64,000 nt of DNA from Distichodus sexfasciatus (lineage: Eukaryota > Chordata > Actinopteri > Characiformes > Distichodontidae): assembly GCA_032718565.1 (NCBI GenBank), contig JAVGVS010000011.1, positions 2,999,123-3,063,122 of the forward strand, read 5' to 3'. Made by a program: the position numbers and the translations under genes. How positions within the stretch are numbered: the first letter of the stretch is position 1; each line of letters begins with the position of its first letter. Under the pieces are notes generated by a model. It saw only the letters and a program-made list of their open reading frames with translations. It had not been told where the DNA came from and did no database searches. Positions 34,391 to 47,020 of the stretch are shown piece by piece.

Positions 34391-37300
34391 GTTATTTAGT
34401 AGTTGCTTTTCTTTCTTCCTCATGGATTGGAACAATGAAAAAAAGAATCCAAATACAGTCGTTAGGTATTACTGAATTTCACTGTGCATGTGTTTCAATG
34501 TTTCTACAGGTTTTCTTTCTCTGTGAGAGTGACAGATAAATGATGCTGCCTGGTAGTCCATGTAAAGGTAGAATTTTTAACTGCGAAAAATATCTTTCCT
34601 GTATCTCATAGGATTATTGGCCCACGCAGCCTAAAAAGCAACAAATATATCAAGTGGCACGTTCTGCATATGAACATTTTTCACCACTGAACCTCTTGAG
34701 GAATGTTCAATATCTCAGGCAGGCAAATTTCCACATCTGTTTAATGATTAGACCAGCAAGAGTTTGATCAATAATAATAGACGTGATGTGTAAAAAATAC
34801 CACTGAACGTTTATTTTGTTTTGTTCCTGAAAAATGATATAACAAAAGTGCCAAATGGAGTCCAACCTCTTTGCTTGTGGTGGAGCTGTGGAAGATTTCT
34901 ATTACCATCCAAAGATATAGTAAACACCACACCTGAAGCTTGTGCCGGCATGATCGGTGAGAGATGTTCGGTAAACAGGAATTAGGAGGACCAACGCTTT
35001 CTGTGGTAATGGGGTGATGGTTCAGACAAGTCTGCATAAAGCTTGCATACTGAAGTTCTGACATGGCCACCAAGTTCTTGTCTGATGGAAAATTCATCTC
35101 TTGAGCACGACAGGCCCCTCCAACCATTTTCCAGCCTAGATTAGATAAGGCAGATGACTTTCAGTAGCAAACTGTTGTTGTTGAATTACTCATCAGCCTC
35201 AGGTGAGCTTATTTTCCCGTTACTGTCCCAAAGTTTTCTTTGCATCCAGTGGATATGCCGTGTCCCAAAACAGATTCTTGTACATAGATGCCTATTCATA
35301 TTACGTTAAAAGCACATTTCTACCCTTAATTTACTTTCAAAATGTTAGTGTACTTGATCCTTTTTTGTTTTTGTAAATAGAAAGCCTGTAGACATATTTT
35401 TTCTCTAAACTCTCATTCACATTTAGCTCTGTGCTGCCATATTTTTGGTTAAAGACACATTTTAGGCCATCTATTGGGAAGTGTACATGACTACGTCTTA
35501 TTTCTGCAGTGTAGCAACATGGTAATGAGTGGTGAACCTCAAACATGTGCATGATATCGTAATGCAAATTATTACAAAACTGCAATAACTACAGCAATGT
35601 AAATTACCTCATTTTTATCAGATCAAGCTTGCAGCAGGTGTCCTGTGGGTTACTAGGTTCTATGGTGTTACTTCAGTTGTAATAACAGAACGGGTTGAAT
35701 AGGAAAAATGGAAAAGTAAACAAATTGACAAACAAACTTCAGCCCCTGATCAGGATTCGAGAGATAGTGGTTTCATGCTTGACAGGTTCTGTACTGATAC
35801 CCCTAAGAGGTTAAATCCGAGAACAGGAGAAGATGAATCACATTTTTACTCATGCAAGACAGTAAATCAAAACAAAAGAAAGGGGAATTATTTCTCTTGT
35901 GACTGGTAAATGGCAGCATGAAGAGTCATGTACAACCATAGAAAGGTAAAAGAAACACATTCCCTTGCCCTCCTTTTTTACAGAACAGCATGCTTCGGAG
36001 TTGAAAGATTGAATGGCATCTATGAAGCTATTTTTTTTCCACAGGAAATAATATTTAGTAATACTCCTGGAGGGCAGAGAAAATTGGAATGTTGGGATGT
36101 GAGACTGCATATTACACGAGGGTTAGAGGAAGCAGGGTGTCAAGGTTTGAGTCATGATTATTGTGAAGAACATCCTGAACAAAGGATATTTACAGTAAGG
36201 CTGCAGATGAGCTGTCTAATAATTTATGTAGAAGCAAGAAGGAATCACCCAGATGTGAACTGTAGCCTGAGATATGGATGGGGTTGGGGAGGCTATATTT
36301 AAATCATAGCTATGTATGCTTACAACTAGGCAAGCAGCAGCTAAGATACTGCTTTTATATAGTAATCAATTACACTACAATCTACAGAGGAAAAGTTTGT
36401 AACTATATCAAAGCTTTGTCACAGCCACAGTGAACTCCATTGTCAAAGCTCCTCTCACAGCTGCCAGGAGAACACTGTGAGCAAGAAGTGTGTGTTGTGT
36501 GGCCAGAGTTGCCAATCAAGGGATATAACACAAATCAAAAATACCTTGTAGTTGAAAATACCTGTAAAGGGATATTCTTTTACTACACTACACCACTAAA
36601 AAAAGGCTACAGCATTTTAAAAGTGTCTTGATATTCTACTGAAAAATCAGGGTTAAGTTAGAATTGGCACTTTTTGTAGTTAGCTACTATCCAACACTTA
36701 ATATGAACAATACATTTCTGACTGTCTTTGGTCACAGTCCAATAGTTTTTTTGTGCTTTCAGAAGTTAATGGAGATCCCTCCTCTGAATCAATCCCCTCA
36801 CAATGGAGAACGATAGAGCCATTCCACCATCACTGTGTAAATAACAGGAGAAGGCCAGTTTTACACTGTGTGCAATCCACAGTGACTGCGTGACAGGGCA
36901 AACCAGAAGGAATGTCTGCTCCTTTATGGCTGTGGGGTGTAATATTCTCTTAGAGAAAAGTTCTGTTGGTGTCGAGGATAAACATGGTTTCCATAGTGAG
37001 GCGAGTAGAGAGAGGATAAACTCTTCCCTCCCGTTCTGTTCCTGGGCCAAGCTGGATTTTATTTAAGGTCGTCTGATTTTCCTACACAGTGATTGGGCAT
37101 CCTTAAATGAAAACCAGGGACTGCATGGGCAACAAGAATCACAGTAAAATTTGGAAATATGGGATCTGTTCTATTTTTTATGCATAATTTAAAATAAAAG
37201 TGACTAAATATTTAGTTCAGTTTCATAAACTCTGTTTCTGCGTCATCAATAAAGGCATATTTGTATCTTCTTCCTAAAGTAGTCCATGTTCCTCAGTATA

Positions 37301-39774
37301 TAAAGACACTGTATTCATTCAAGCTCAAACAAGGAAAATAGCCCCAAGGAATCTGTCACAAAACACCACCAAGACAGCGACCGTATAAAAATCCAAACCA
37401 CAGTGACTGTCCATATTCAGCCTCATGTCTGTTAGCGTTTAGCTGCACATGGTGTCCCTGTTTCTATCTCGCCTCCTTCACGGAATGTGAACTATTAGGT
37501 TGTTGAGAGGAGGCAGGAGAGTGGAACTGCACACGAGAGTATGCTTGTGTACTTGATGTACAATGACTCCACATAAACATAAAGCTCTATTTTGCATTAC
37601 TTTCGAGCTTCATAAAGGCCTGAGAATTTATAAAAACAAACAAAAGTCAGTGGACTCTGATTTGCTCTTTATTATAGTGCTTAAGTAACTGTACTTCAAT
37701 ACTGTACATAAGTACTGATTACTTTATATACTACTGGGACAGAATAAATATTCCAGAACATTTCTACCATGTGATCTATCAGTCATTACTTGTTACATTT
37801 TGCATCCTAAGATATACAAGGCTTTTACGTTTTTATGATACAAAATTTTGCATGTCACGCCAAAGAATACTGTTTATTCTGTGCCAGTGTATGCGCTACA
37901 ATCTGGATCTCACTATTTTTAGGATTGAAATTTCTATTTCAATATGACAGTTGACATCATATTATTAAAACGAACCAATTAAAGTACTTAAATGTTTGAG
38001 TCAAGAATATCTGGTGATGATATACTTTACTAATACCATAGTAATACCATAATAGTACATTTTTATATTCAGGAACCGTTAACCTTAGATATGTTAGTAC
38101 TTTTTGTCAGTTAACATTATAATGGAAACTTTTTTTACTTGTTATTGAGTTACTTTTTTGCAGTAAATCTTTACTTTTACTTCAGTAGATCCCCAGTACA
38201 CCAGCACTGCCATGGCTGTGAAATCACGAGCATTACATTTTTTGTAGCAAGGTCAGTAAAAGCTGCTGCTTAAGAAAATGTTTAATCTGATTTAGCTACA
38301 GTATTCTCTCATATTGTACTAAGGAAATGTGGCCAATACTGAAATCAATTACAGAGTAGAAAGCCTTCTTTTCAGGGAGCATTTTTCCTCCGTGTGTGTG
38401 ACAGGGGTGGTGACCATGTTGCTAACAGAGCCTTCAGCAGTCAAACAAACACACTCTCTATGACTCACGGCTGGACCTCCTCCGAGCGGAATCCCCATGC
38501 TAAATTTTGCCTATAATTACGCACTCACTCTCTTTCTTTCCCTCTCTTTTTCTCCAACCGCTCTATCAGTCGGCACACGGCCCTCCTCCCACCTCGGTAG
38601 CACTGAAACAGCTCTGTTGAGGGTATTTTTAGGGCGTGCGGACCACCATCCCTCCATTTTGCTCCACAAACATTGCACCCGAGGCTTGAGGAATGCCCAA
38701 TCCCCTCATTTATGGAGTTTTCAGGTAGAGAGTGTTATTGATTCTGCAATAGACCAGGATATTTGCTGACTCTCCAAAGCAAGCTACATAAAATATGTAG
38801 ATAAACTAAACTCAAACATAAGCCATCCTGTTCAAGATTTCATGTATTGCGGATATAAGTTGGAAGAACAGAACATTACATAAACGAGCTAACAAAAAAA
38901 AGTCAAATATCCATACCATTGCCGTAAAGGGGAACTAAAAGTGTTTTTATAACTTAAAATTCTATATATGAAACACAAAACAAGTACATCCATAAGTTAT
39001 GCAAATTCTTTAAAACTCTGTATGCATTTTGCTTATATGCTTTTGTTCATGTACCTTTTGATTCCACAAAAATCCTGGACATGTACACATGTGAAAGTAG
39101 AGGCCAAGAGATTTTCACGACATGCTCCTTTTGCAAGAATTTGCATGAATGTTTTGCATGAGCTTTGCATGACAACTTGGTCATGTAAAATGACATGTCA
39201 ATTGCAATAGGTGTGACTGTTCAGGCGAAAGTGTGTTCCTGTCTGCTTAGAAAAAGGTTTTACAGTTTTGTGACATTCTGTAAAATCACCTGCAAGCCTC
39301 AGAGTGTCCAGTGGCATCAGCGGGAGGCAGCAGCGGCCCAGCACCTCAGGCCAGCACCCAGCAGGTATGAATGAGGTGCAAATGAGGCCACACAAACCAG
39401 CCCAACCTACAGGCTGTGAGGGAGCCAGTAAAAGGCACACTTCAGTATTACACACTTAGATCTCTGTGGCAAACTCTGTATGAGGAAGTTCACATTTGGA
39501 CCCTCCGCCTGAGCAAAAAACCTTGCTTACTTTCCTTCTTTTGATCAATTAGTGGTTTCAGGAGAAATGCATTTTGCATAAATAGCTATTAAATTGCTGT
39601 TTCCCAGACTAAATTGGTAAATATTGAGGATCAGGAAGGTGGGAAATGCATATTTTCCATTTAACTGTTCCTGTAAAATCCTTTAAATGTTCACCTATAA
39701 AATGAAACGCCCTCTTTCACCTCCAACTCATCTTCTTTTGAAATAGACCAAGAAGTTGTAGGTTCATAAGCCTC

Positions 39775-39860
39775 TAAACAAGACCCTTAGCCCTAAGCTG
39801 CTCTATGTAGGCTATTCCTGTAATTAGGAAATACTGATCTTGATACATGTAAATGTAAAT
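39775..39860 (+). repeat. Dispersed fish repeat fragment
   Basis: The segment runs ACAAGACCCTTAGCCCTAAG, then CTGTAATTAGGAAATAC, ending in ACATGTAAATGTAAAT. This parallels 55185-55285 and 4975-5095. Confidence 0.5.
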
Positions 39861-40037
39861 CCAGCCCTATAAAAATGACAAACTGTTCCAGTGTTTAGGA
39901 TCATCACCGGATCATCATCATGTAATAAACAACAATCCCTCCATCCACACTGCAGTGCTTATGGAAAAACCCAACGTGAGAAACATGGCCCTGGACCACA
40001 CGCTTCCTGTGTTAGTATGAATGTGAGTTTGAGTGCA

Positions 40038-40080
40038 TATGTGTGTGTGTGTGTGTGAGTGTGTGTGAGTGTGTGGGTGG
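40038..40080. repeat. GT microsatellite
   Basis: GT dinucleotides with a few GAGT interruptions fill the interval. Confidence 0.9.
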
Positions 40081-40659
40081 GAGGATGGAGTGCAGAATAA
40101 CGAGTCGACCGCCGACCTCCCGTTTCTGGGTTCATTGTGGATGTAATTAATATGTGAAGAAATGTGTGTGGAGAGACGGCTGACCCACCCCACTCCCAGC
40201 AAACACATAATATGAAACAAACAAGATGATCACAGAGTGAGACAAAGAGAGGGGTGTGTCCACGTTAGGGAGTTAACCTTCCCAGTGCTGACTCTTCAGG
40301 AATGTGGCCTCTGTATGACATTTCAGAACTTTGCTTTAAGACTTACAATTTTGTATGATAATTAATAATTTTGTAGAAATTAGTTTAAATTGTTATAAGT
40401 ATAATTAAGCTAATAATAGCATCCAAGGAACTTATGGGGTTATTTTCTGTGATGTGTTATTAGGAAGAAATTTGTTCCTAAAACAAGTTTTATAAAGATT
40501 CTGACATTCATGTTCTCTTATCCAAGATTTGTTCTTAAGCATGAAGAGAATCTACAAATGTTGATGAGCAACCTCTTCACCAAGAGCAGGTCCCTGTACT
40601 TTAGCTTTTTTCAATACATCATAAATATGCAGAATGCAATAACCTGATTAATGAATTTA

Positions 40660-40910
40660 AAGTGAGTGATTATTTGTCATTGTGAACACACCACAGCACA
40701 GCACACAGTGCACCACAACGAAATGTGACCTCTGCATGTAACCCATCCATGAAGGAGCAGTGGGCAGCTAACAAGCGTCTTGGGAGCAGTGCTTGGGGAT
40801 GGTCCCTTGCTCATGCTCATGAGTACCTTAGTGGTAACTTGACAGGCCCCGGATTCGAACCTGCGACCTTCTGATCACGGGGCGAACACCCTGCCGCTAC
40901 GCCACCAATT
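40660..40910 (-). mobile_element. tRNA-derived SINE, full length
   Basis: On the plus strand it starts AAGTGAGTGATTATTTGTCA and ends CCGCTACGCCACCAATT. The reverse complement of 40851-40861 is a perfect Pol III B box, GGTTCGAATCC, and an A-box-like GGTGGCGTAGCGG lies near the end. It is one of the two most complete copies of the family in the window. Confidence 0.93.
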
Positions 40911-41390
40911 TATTTTAGCGGCTGACTTTTCTGCTTATTATTGGCTTATAATGAACATAGAAAAAACAGTAAATTTGGAATATCTTTTTAAAAGGCATGT
41001 TGTGAACTTTAGGAGAAAGTCCACAGATGATTATTTATTCATTATTCTTTTTTTGTGGCATGTCAGTCCTGGTACAAAATCTTTAGAAACAGCATGTGAT
41101 GAAAACTAGAGACGGATTTCCATCTCGCTGTAATAGATGCTGTTGAAGAAATAGAGGCTGATGGTGAAACACTGCCCCTACAGGACAGAGTAACAAACAA
41201 GTTGGGTGAAACTTCAATGCACACGGGTAGACTTTATGCCAAATCTTGCATAGTTAATAACCAGGTCTAAATGGCTGGTGACTATTCTGCACCTGTATTT
41301 AAAATGCATTTGAGCTGGATATATGATAATTGTATTGTTTTAAAAAGCATCGCTGAAATGCATCGATCATATACTCAAATGTTTAAAAAA

Positions 41391-41646
41391 AGTGAGTGAT
41401 TATTTGTCATAGTGAACACACCACAGCACAGCACAGGACACAGTGCACCATAACGAAATGTGACCTCTGCATTTGACTCATCTGGGAAGGTGCAGTGGGC
41501 AGCTAACATGGGCAGCACCTGGGGAGCAGTGCTTGGGGACGGTACCTTGCTCATGAGTACCTCAGTGGTAACTTTACCGGTCTGGGATTCAAACCGGCTA
41601 CCTTCTGATCATGGGGCAAACACCCAACTATTACGCCACCAACTGC
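41391..41646 (-). mobile_element. tRNA-derived SINE, full length
   Basis: It matches the copy at 40660-40910 over its whole length, from AGTGAGTGATTATTTGTCAT to ATTACGCCACCAACT, with an extra GCACAGGACA in the CACAG-rich part. The B box is mutated (GGGATTCAAACC on the plus strand). Confidence 0.92.
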
Positions 41647-41958
41647 TCTTGTGCTGTTAATCCCAGCATTCTTGAGAACTGATGCCTGCCTGACTGCCTG
41701 GTGGTTTTGTGCTTATCTGTGTGTGTCTCAGTACTTTTGGTTCAGCAAAAGATGTCTGTCTATATATAAGGTGTTATTTCCTAATGTGAAATAAACTAAT
41801 ACTTGTTTGAGGACAGTGATATCCAGGATTAGGCTGACAAGCAAGAATATGTCCCAAGCTTCATTCCTGTGAAACACAACATAAACTGAAACCTTTGACG
41901 TGAGACAAGTCATAAAACCTGCATAACATATTGAGATTAAACAAGAATGTTGACCTTA

Positions 41959-42043
41959 GGGGGCAGCTGGTGGCGTGACATTTGGCCGTTCGCCCAGTGA
42001 ACAGACACTGCCCATATAAGCTGCCCACTGCTCCTTAACGGAC
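41959..42043 (+). mobile_element. SINE fragment with large internal deletion
   Basis: The head GGGGGCAGCTGGTGGCGTGA and the middle CTGCCCACTGCTCCTTAACG of the family are joined with most of the intervening sequence lost. It is opposite in orientation to the copy ending at 41646. Confidence 0.75.
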
Positions 42044-43420
42044 GTCTGTCTTTTCAGGTTTTATTTTCATCTGTCACAGAAATAAAAGCAAGACTGAATA
42101 ATTTTATTCTGAATTATTTCAGAAAATGCTCTTTCTGTCCTCTTAAGGAAACTGCCTAAAAACCCTTTCATATGATAGCCAGTCCTGTATACATAGTTCA
42201 ATTAACTACACATGGAGTGGAATATTTGTAGAGGGAGTAACTGTGTATTTTTAGCTTTGGCCTATTTTAGACCCAAGTCAGAGTTGCTCTTCAATTAAGT
42301 TTGATGTTGAACCCAAGAAAATGAACTCCACAGGGACTTTCAAGCGTGGAATTATAAACAGACGACCCACGAAGAACCTCTTTCCCAGTGAAGGCATTGC
42401 TGTGTTCATATCAACTGAGAGACTATCCGGCCTGCCTGGATATAGTTCCCCCAAAACCATGTAAGGAGATTTTGGAATACTCCATGAGTCACAGGAACCA
42501 AGTGAGTAAATGCTCAGAATTCAATCTGCAACAGTGACATTTTAACCATGGGCTCTCTTTTAAGTTATTAATGCCTGTCTAATGCAGTAAATAAACTTGA
42601 AAAAACTCATATCTAACGTAACTTTTTCCGATGATCTCTTGACATGCAGGTTTTGGTCTCCTGTGTGATGAAGTGCCACGAAGAGGATATCGGCTCAGTC
42701 TTTATAGAGGTTTATAAACCTGCAGTCTGCACTGTCATTGGTTGGCGTAACAGCCTCAGTACAGCCATGGGCATGGTGAAGAGAGAATATGTGTGTGTGG
42801 GTGTGTGTGAAAGAGAGAGTAACTGGGAGGGGTCAAATATAAGGTTGCTATGGCAGAGTAACGTCCATTTAAAACACGGCAGGATTTAGCGCATCCTTAT
42901 TGGAGTCTGTGTACATTGGTTCCCGATTACTCACTGTGAGAGATGCAGGTCGGTGGTTTTGAGAGAGAGCAGGAGCTCAGCGACTCAGACTGACTAATTT
43001 GGATGTGAAATCAGCAGACTGCAGATCTCAGAATGCGAAAAAGAGGGACAGGGGGAGGGATTAAGCTCAGATCGATGGAAAAGTGACTAGCTTCTCAGGT
43101 ATTTACTGAATTGTGATAAATGTGGTGTGTGTTGAGATCATACATTTACATACTAGTATCTTTATTTTTTCCTTTAAAGTGATCAAAAAAGCCACACTAC
43201 TTAAAAATCAAGATTTGTTCACTGTTACCCACATAGTTACACAAGCAGTGTAGTTTCACTTTTGAGAGTGTGCAAGTAGTTTTTTTTAAATAATTTTTTA
43301 AAAGGTAAATAAATGCTTGCTTAAAGTATAAAAATATAGACAAAATACAATTAAAATACACATTATAATAAAAACCATTTATTCTGTATTATTTATATTT
43401 TTATTCTTAATGTTATATAG

Positions 43421-43582
43421 CAGGGGTAGGCAACTCTGGTCCTGGAGGTCCAGTGTCCTGGAGGTTTTCCATCCAACTGTATTTAAGAACATTCACACCT
43501 GGTCTCAGGTAGATAACCAGCAGAAGTGACTGATCAGGTAGGATGGAAAACGGACCTCCAGGACTGGAGTTGCCTGCCCCTG
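43421..43582. mobile_element. hAT-type MITE, CAGGGG family (162 bp)
   Basis: The terminal inverted repeats at 43421-43451 and 43552-43582 match at 28 of 31 positions, beginning CAGGGGTAGGCAACTC and CAGGGGCAGGCAACTC. The flanks TTATATAG and TTATATAA form an 8-bp target duplication with one mismatch, as hAT transposition leaves. It resembles the abundant fish MITEs with CAGGGGT termini and encodes no transposase. Confidence 0.9.
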
Positions 43583-46500
43583 TTATATAAGTCATGTTCA
43601 AAACCAGAAACAAAAAAAATCACAGTAATTTTGCAGAATATAAAAGCTCTGATAAACAAAGAATCTTAAATTTGACATTATTTGACACACTAACCATATT
43701 TGCATATTTTCCTACTTAATACCTGTCAGCCAGTCTACACTGGAGCATAATAACCTGCAGCTTTGGCTGAGGTGGAAGCTCCACTTTGTGTCAGACCATC
43801 ACTATATGAGAGCTCTTTGCATACTATTAAGGAGGGAACACAACACTTCCTCCCCCTAATGACCTGTTCCTGTCACCTCTCATGTACAGAACGTCACCGT
43901 GGAGCTTTCCACCTTCCCGGCTCAATGCCTCTGCATGTCCTGATTCCCCTGTGGTCTTAACCGCCACCACCGGAATGCATGATTGATCAAAGTGCACTTG
44001 ACTTCCATATTTATGACAGTGATGGAGCTTAAAACTAACATTATTTCAACAGCTCATGATTCTTCCCTCTCTCTACCATCATCTATCTCTACTATGAGAG
44101 TCAAATGGCCCTGCAGAATGCTCACTCAGGAAGTTATGTGCAGTAGATAACAGAGAGTGCATGCAGGAGCAGGAGGAGGAGGAGGAAGAGGAGTGGGGGT
44201 CGGAATGACTGGGCCAAACTCCTGAGAGCCACTGAGATCACTAATTAATAAAGTCCAGGAAACTGGATTTGTTTGCCCTGCACAGCTGAACATGAAATTA
44301 AGACTTTATCTCCAGTCTCCAGGTGCTCAGACTAAAGACTTGTGGAAGCCGATCTTTCTCCACACCCAGAAAACATGAACCTGGGGTTTGAACTGGCCCT
44401 GAGCCTCCAAAACAATGGCCCAATCACCTTTCCATCCTGTGATACCAATGACAAGTAAATGCCTTCCAAAATAACAGACCTAGAGAGGTGCTCCAACCAG
44501 TCAGCAATAATTCATGATACTTTTTCGCCCCTTTTTTCTCTGATTCCAATCCATTCTTTTCGCAGATTAGGCCTGCACGCCTCAGAGCATACGGTCCACC
44601 CTTGAGCTCGGCAGCCTCACACAAAAGAAGGTGTCTCAAGGGCCCGCGTGGCTATATAAAGTCCTGTGTTTCAAAACTCTCTCAGTCCTTTGCCCCGTAG
44701 TCTTCCCACAGCCCTGCTGCCAAGCCGACACACATTTTCCTGGCTGGAGTTCAGGAAAGTGCTGCTCTGAGCCGAAGGATGGAAACTTCGGGGCTGCCTT
44801 TGCCTGGATACAATAAAACACACACAAACACTATGCGGGGTGATTCAGAGTGAAACAGACAGCGTCTCCTTTATCGGGAGGGGCTTGCGCTTTACGAATG
44901 CCTCCCTTATCGATCCTCCATATCCTTTAGCACCGGTCACAGAGTGTTACAAACGTACAGGCCTGATGCTATCCGTGCAGACTGCAGTATATGTAAACAT
45001 TCGGAGCCATTATGCCCATTTGCAAGCTCTCCTTCTTTTACCCCCACTGCTGCCATGGCACGCACGGTCGAGCGAAAGAGTCTACCCCTCGTTAGGGGGA
45101 AGTGAGTCATTCTTGCCTTGAAAAACAGAGTTCCCTTCTCCTGCAAACCACACAGAGAACCCGGACAAGCCTTCTTTGCTGCGGAGTTGCTCAGGAGTTT
45201 TCTCTGGGCTGTTTACTGGAGAGGAGAATGGCAGGAACTCACAAAACCAAAGTCAACCACAAGCTGGAGAAAACGAGGCTTTGAACAGCCATGTGGCAAT
45301 GCAATGAGTGCAAGCAAATTCCACAAAGACAGATCCTTGTGTCAACCGCTTGTGTCAATAAACACTGATGACTGAAGTGTGCTTCAACAAGAACCTGCAA
45401 CTGAAAGGGAAGAGCCATTAAACACAATGAGTTTGTGACCCTGGCCACAAGAAGCTTCTTCATTTGCTGTGTTGTTATAAGATTCAACTCTGATGATTGT
45501 AATAACATTGATAATAACATGATATGCTGTAATAACATTGTTTGACTCTGGCAAACAATAAAACAATCTGCAAAAGAAATTGTATGCATATAAAGTGTTG
45601 CACTGCAACATCAAATCTCAGAATTAAAAATTTCATTGTACTTTATATGCTGAACTTTGTACATAGGATCTAGACAGAGGAAAAGAGAGAGAAAGGAAAA
45701 GTGAGCGCCCTGTGTGTTTAGCTTTACCCTGGATCCAGGAACCCAACATGAGGAACACTCTTTGTCAACACTGCAACCACTCCAACCACCCGCTCCTTCC
45801 TTCTCCAAACACACTGTCCCGGAGTTGCTATGACAGGTCCGGGTCCATTACGTAACGCTGGGGTGACCCGCTCTTTCCTGCAGGGGAATTTTAGGGAGGA
45901 TGCTCAGCCTCAGATGAATGTGAGCTCTCACCAAAAGGGAGATCCTCTCTGACGTTCTACTGTACTTAGCGGTTTAAAAGGCATGCCGCAGTCTGGCGTG
46001 TTTAAGGTCTCTCATTTACTGTACATGGCACCAGTCTGTTGGAGCAAGCTGGAACCCAACCTGCTGTAAAAGAGCAAACAGATCCTGCTCCAAACTGTGG
46101 CAACCAAGAGTTTGGCACTTCACAAGCAACATATATCTTTGTAAGAGTTTGAGGTTCTGGGAACTAATTTTCATTTGTGAACACACAGTGGAAACAGACA
46201 CACATTAATAGCAAGGTTGGAACTAGATTGATGCTTGTGATGCTTCATTTCAATACTCCAATTTGAGAATTATACTGAGCACTGAATATGGCAGAAAACA
46301 GATACTGTAGACTAGAAAAGCTAGCATTCCCTGTGCATTCCCTTTCACCAACTTTTCTTCTTTCAGTCCGGCAGTTGGCACTGCACAAACAGCAAGAGAC
46401 ATCATCTATTCCTTGGTAGTCAGACCTCAGGGAAGAATGAGTCAGACCTCACATCTGAACTCCTAGAATTCCCTGTGCCATTACTTTAATGGCATTTAGC

Positions 46501-46682
46501 AGACAATCTTATCCAGAGCATCTATTTAGGTTTTCATTAGTTCAGGACATGGCAGTGACTGAATTAATGAGAAGTGGACTTCTTTAAGGTTCTAGAAGAC
46601 ATTTCACATCTCTGAAATATCTTCAGTTCTAAAAAAGTAGACAGGGAATTCCAAATATTTAATAGGCGTGTAATGTTCATCA

Positions 46683-47020
46683 GGGGCGGCATGGTGATGC
46701 AGTGGTGAGCGCTGCCGCCTCACAGTGAGAACATGCTGGGTTGAAGCTGCGGGTCATCCATGGGGACTTTCTGTGTGGAGTTTGGATGCTCTCCCCGTGT
46801 TTGCGTATTTTTTCTCCGGGTGCTCCGGTTTCCTCCCACAGTCCAAAAGCATGCTAGATAGTTTAATTGGCAACTCTAAATTGGCCCCGTGAGGTGTAAA
46901 TGTGATTGTGATTGTGTGAGTGTGTGTGTTCCCTGTGGTGTGTTAGCACCTGCCCAGGGTTGTTCCCCGCCTTGCACCCATAGTTACCGGGATAGGCTCC
47001 GGTCCCCCAGCAACCCCAAA
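46683..47020 (+). mobile_element. V-SINE/DANA-like tRNA-derived SINE
   Basis: A tRNA-like head (GGCGGCATGGTGATGCAGTG, GCTGCCGCCTCACAG) leads into the conserved central core of the V-SINE superfamily, with TCTGTGTGGAGTTTGGATG, CTCCGGGTGCTCCGGTTTC and CCACAGTCCAAAAGCATGC. The tail contains GGGATAGGCTCCGGTCCCCC. This order is that of zebrafish DANA and related fish SINEs. It is a different family from the SINE repeated elsewhere in this window. Confidence 0.9.

Larger units (their letters stand above)
32311..40659. other. Intergenic region upstream of cav2, part 1
   Basis: I found no coding exon. The interval holds a compound triplet microsatellite (32507-32604) and a repeat fragment (34220-34390). 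The remainder is AT-rich single-copy-looking DNA with only short unrelated open frames. Confidence 0.65.
40911..46682. other. Intergenic region upstream of cav2, part 2
   Basis: Two further SINE copies, a hAT-type MITE at 43421-43582 and a short repeat fragment at 46484-46530 (CATTTAGCAGACAATCTTAT) are present. No coding exon is supported. Homeodomain-type words (for example CTAATTAATAAAG near 44240) occur in a less repetitive stretch at 43970-44340. Confidence 0.6.

Noticed and set aside
40851..40861. Possible tRNA gene from a perfect B box
   Set aside because: The box is in the head of a SINE present ten times here. No full cloverleaf can be drawn, so it is a retroposon.
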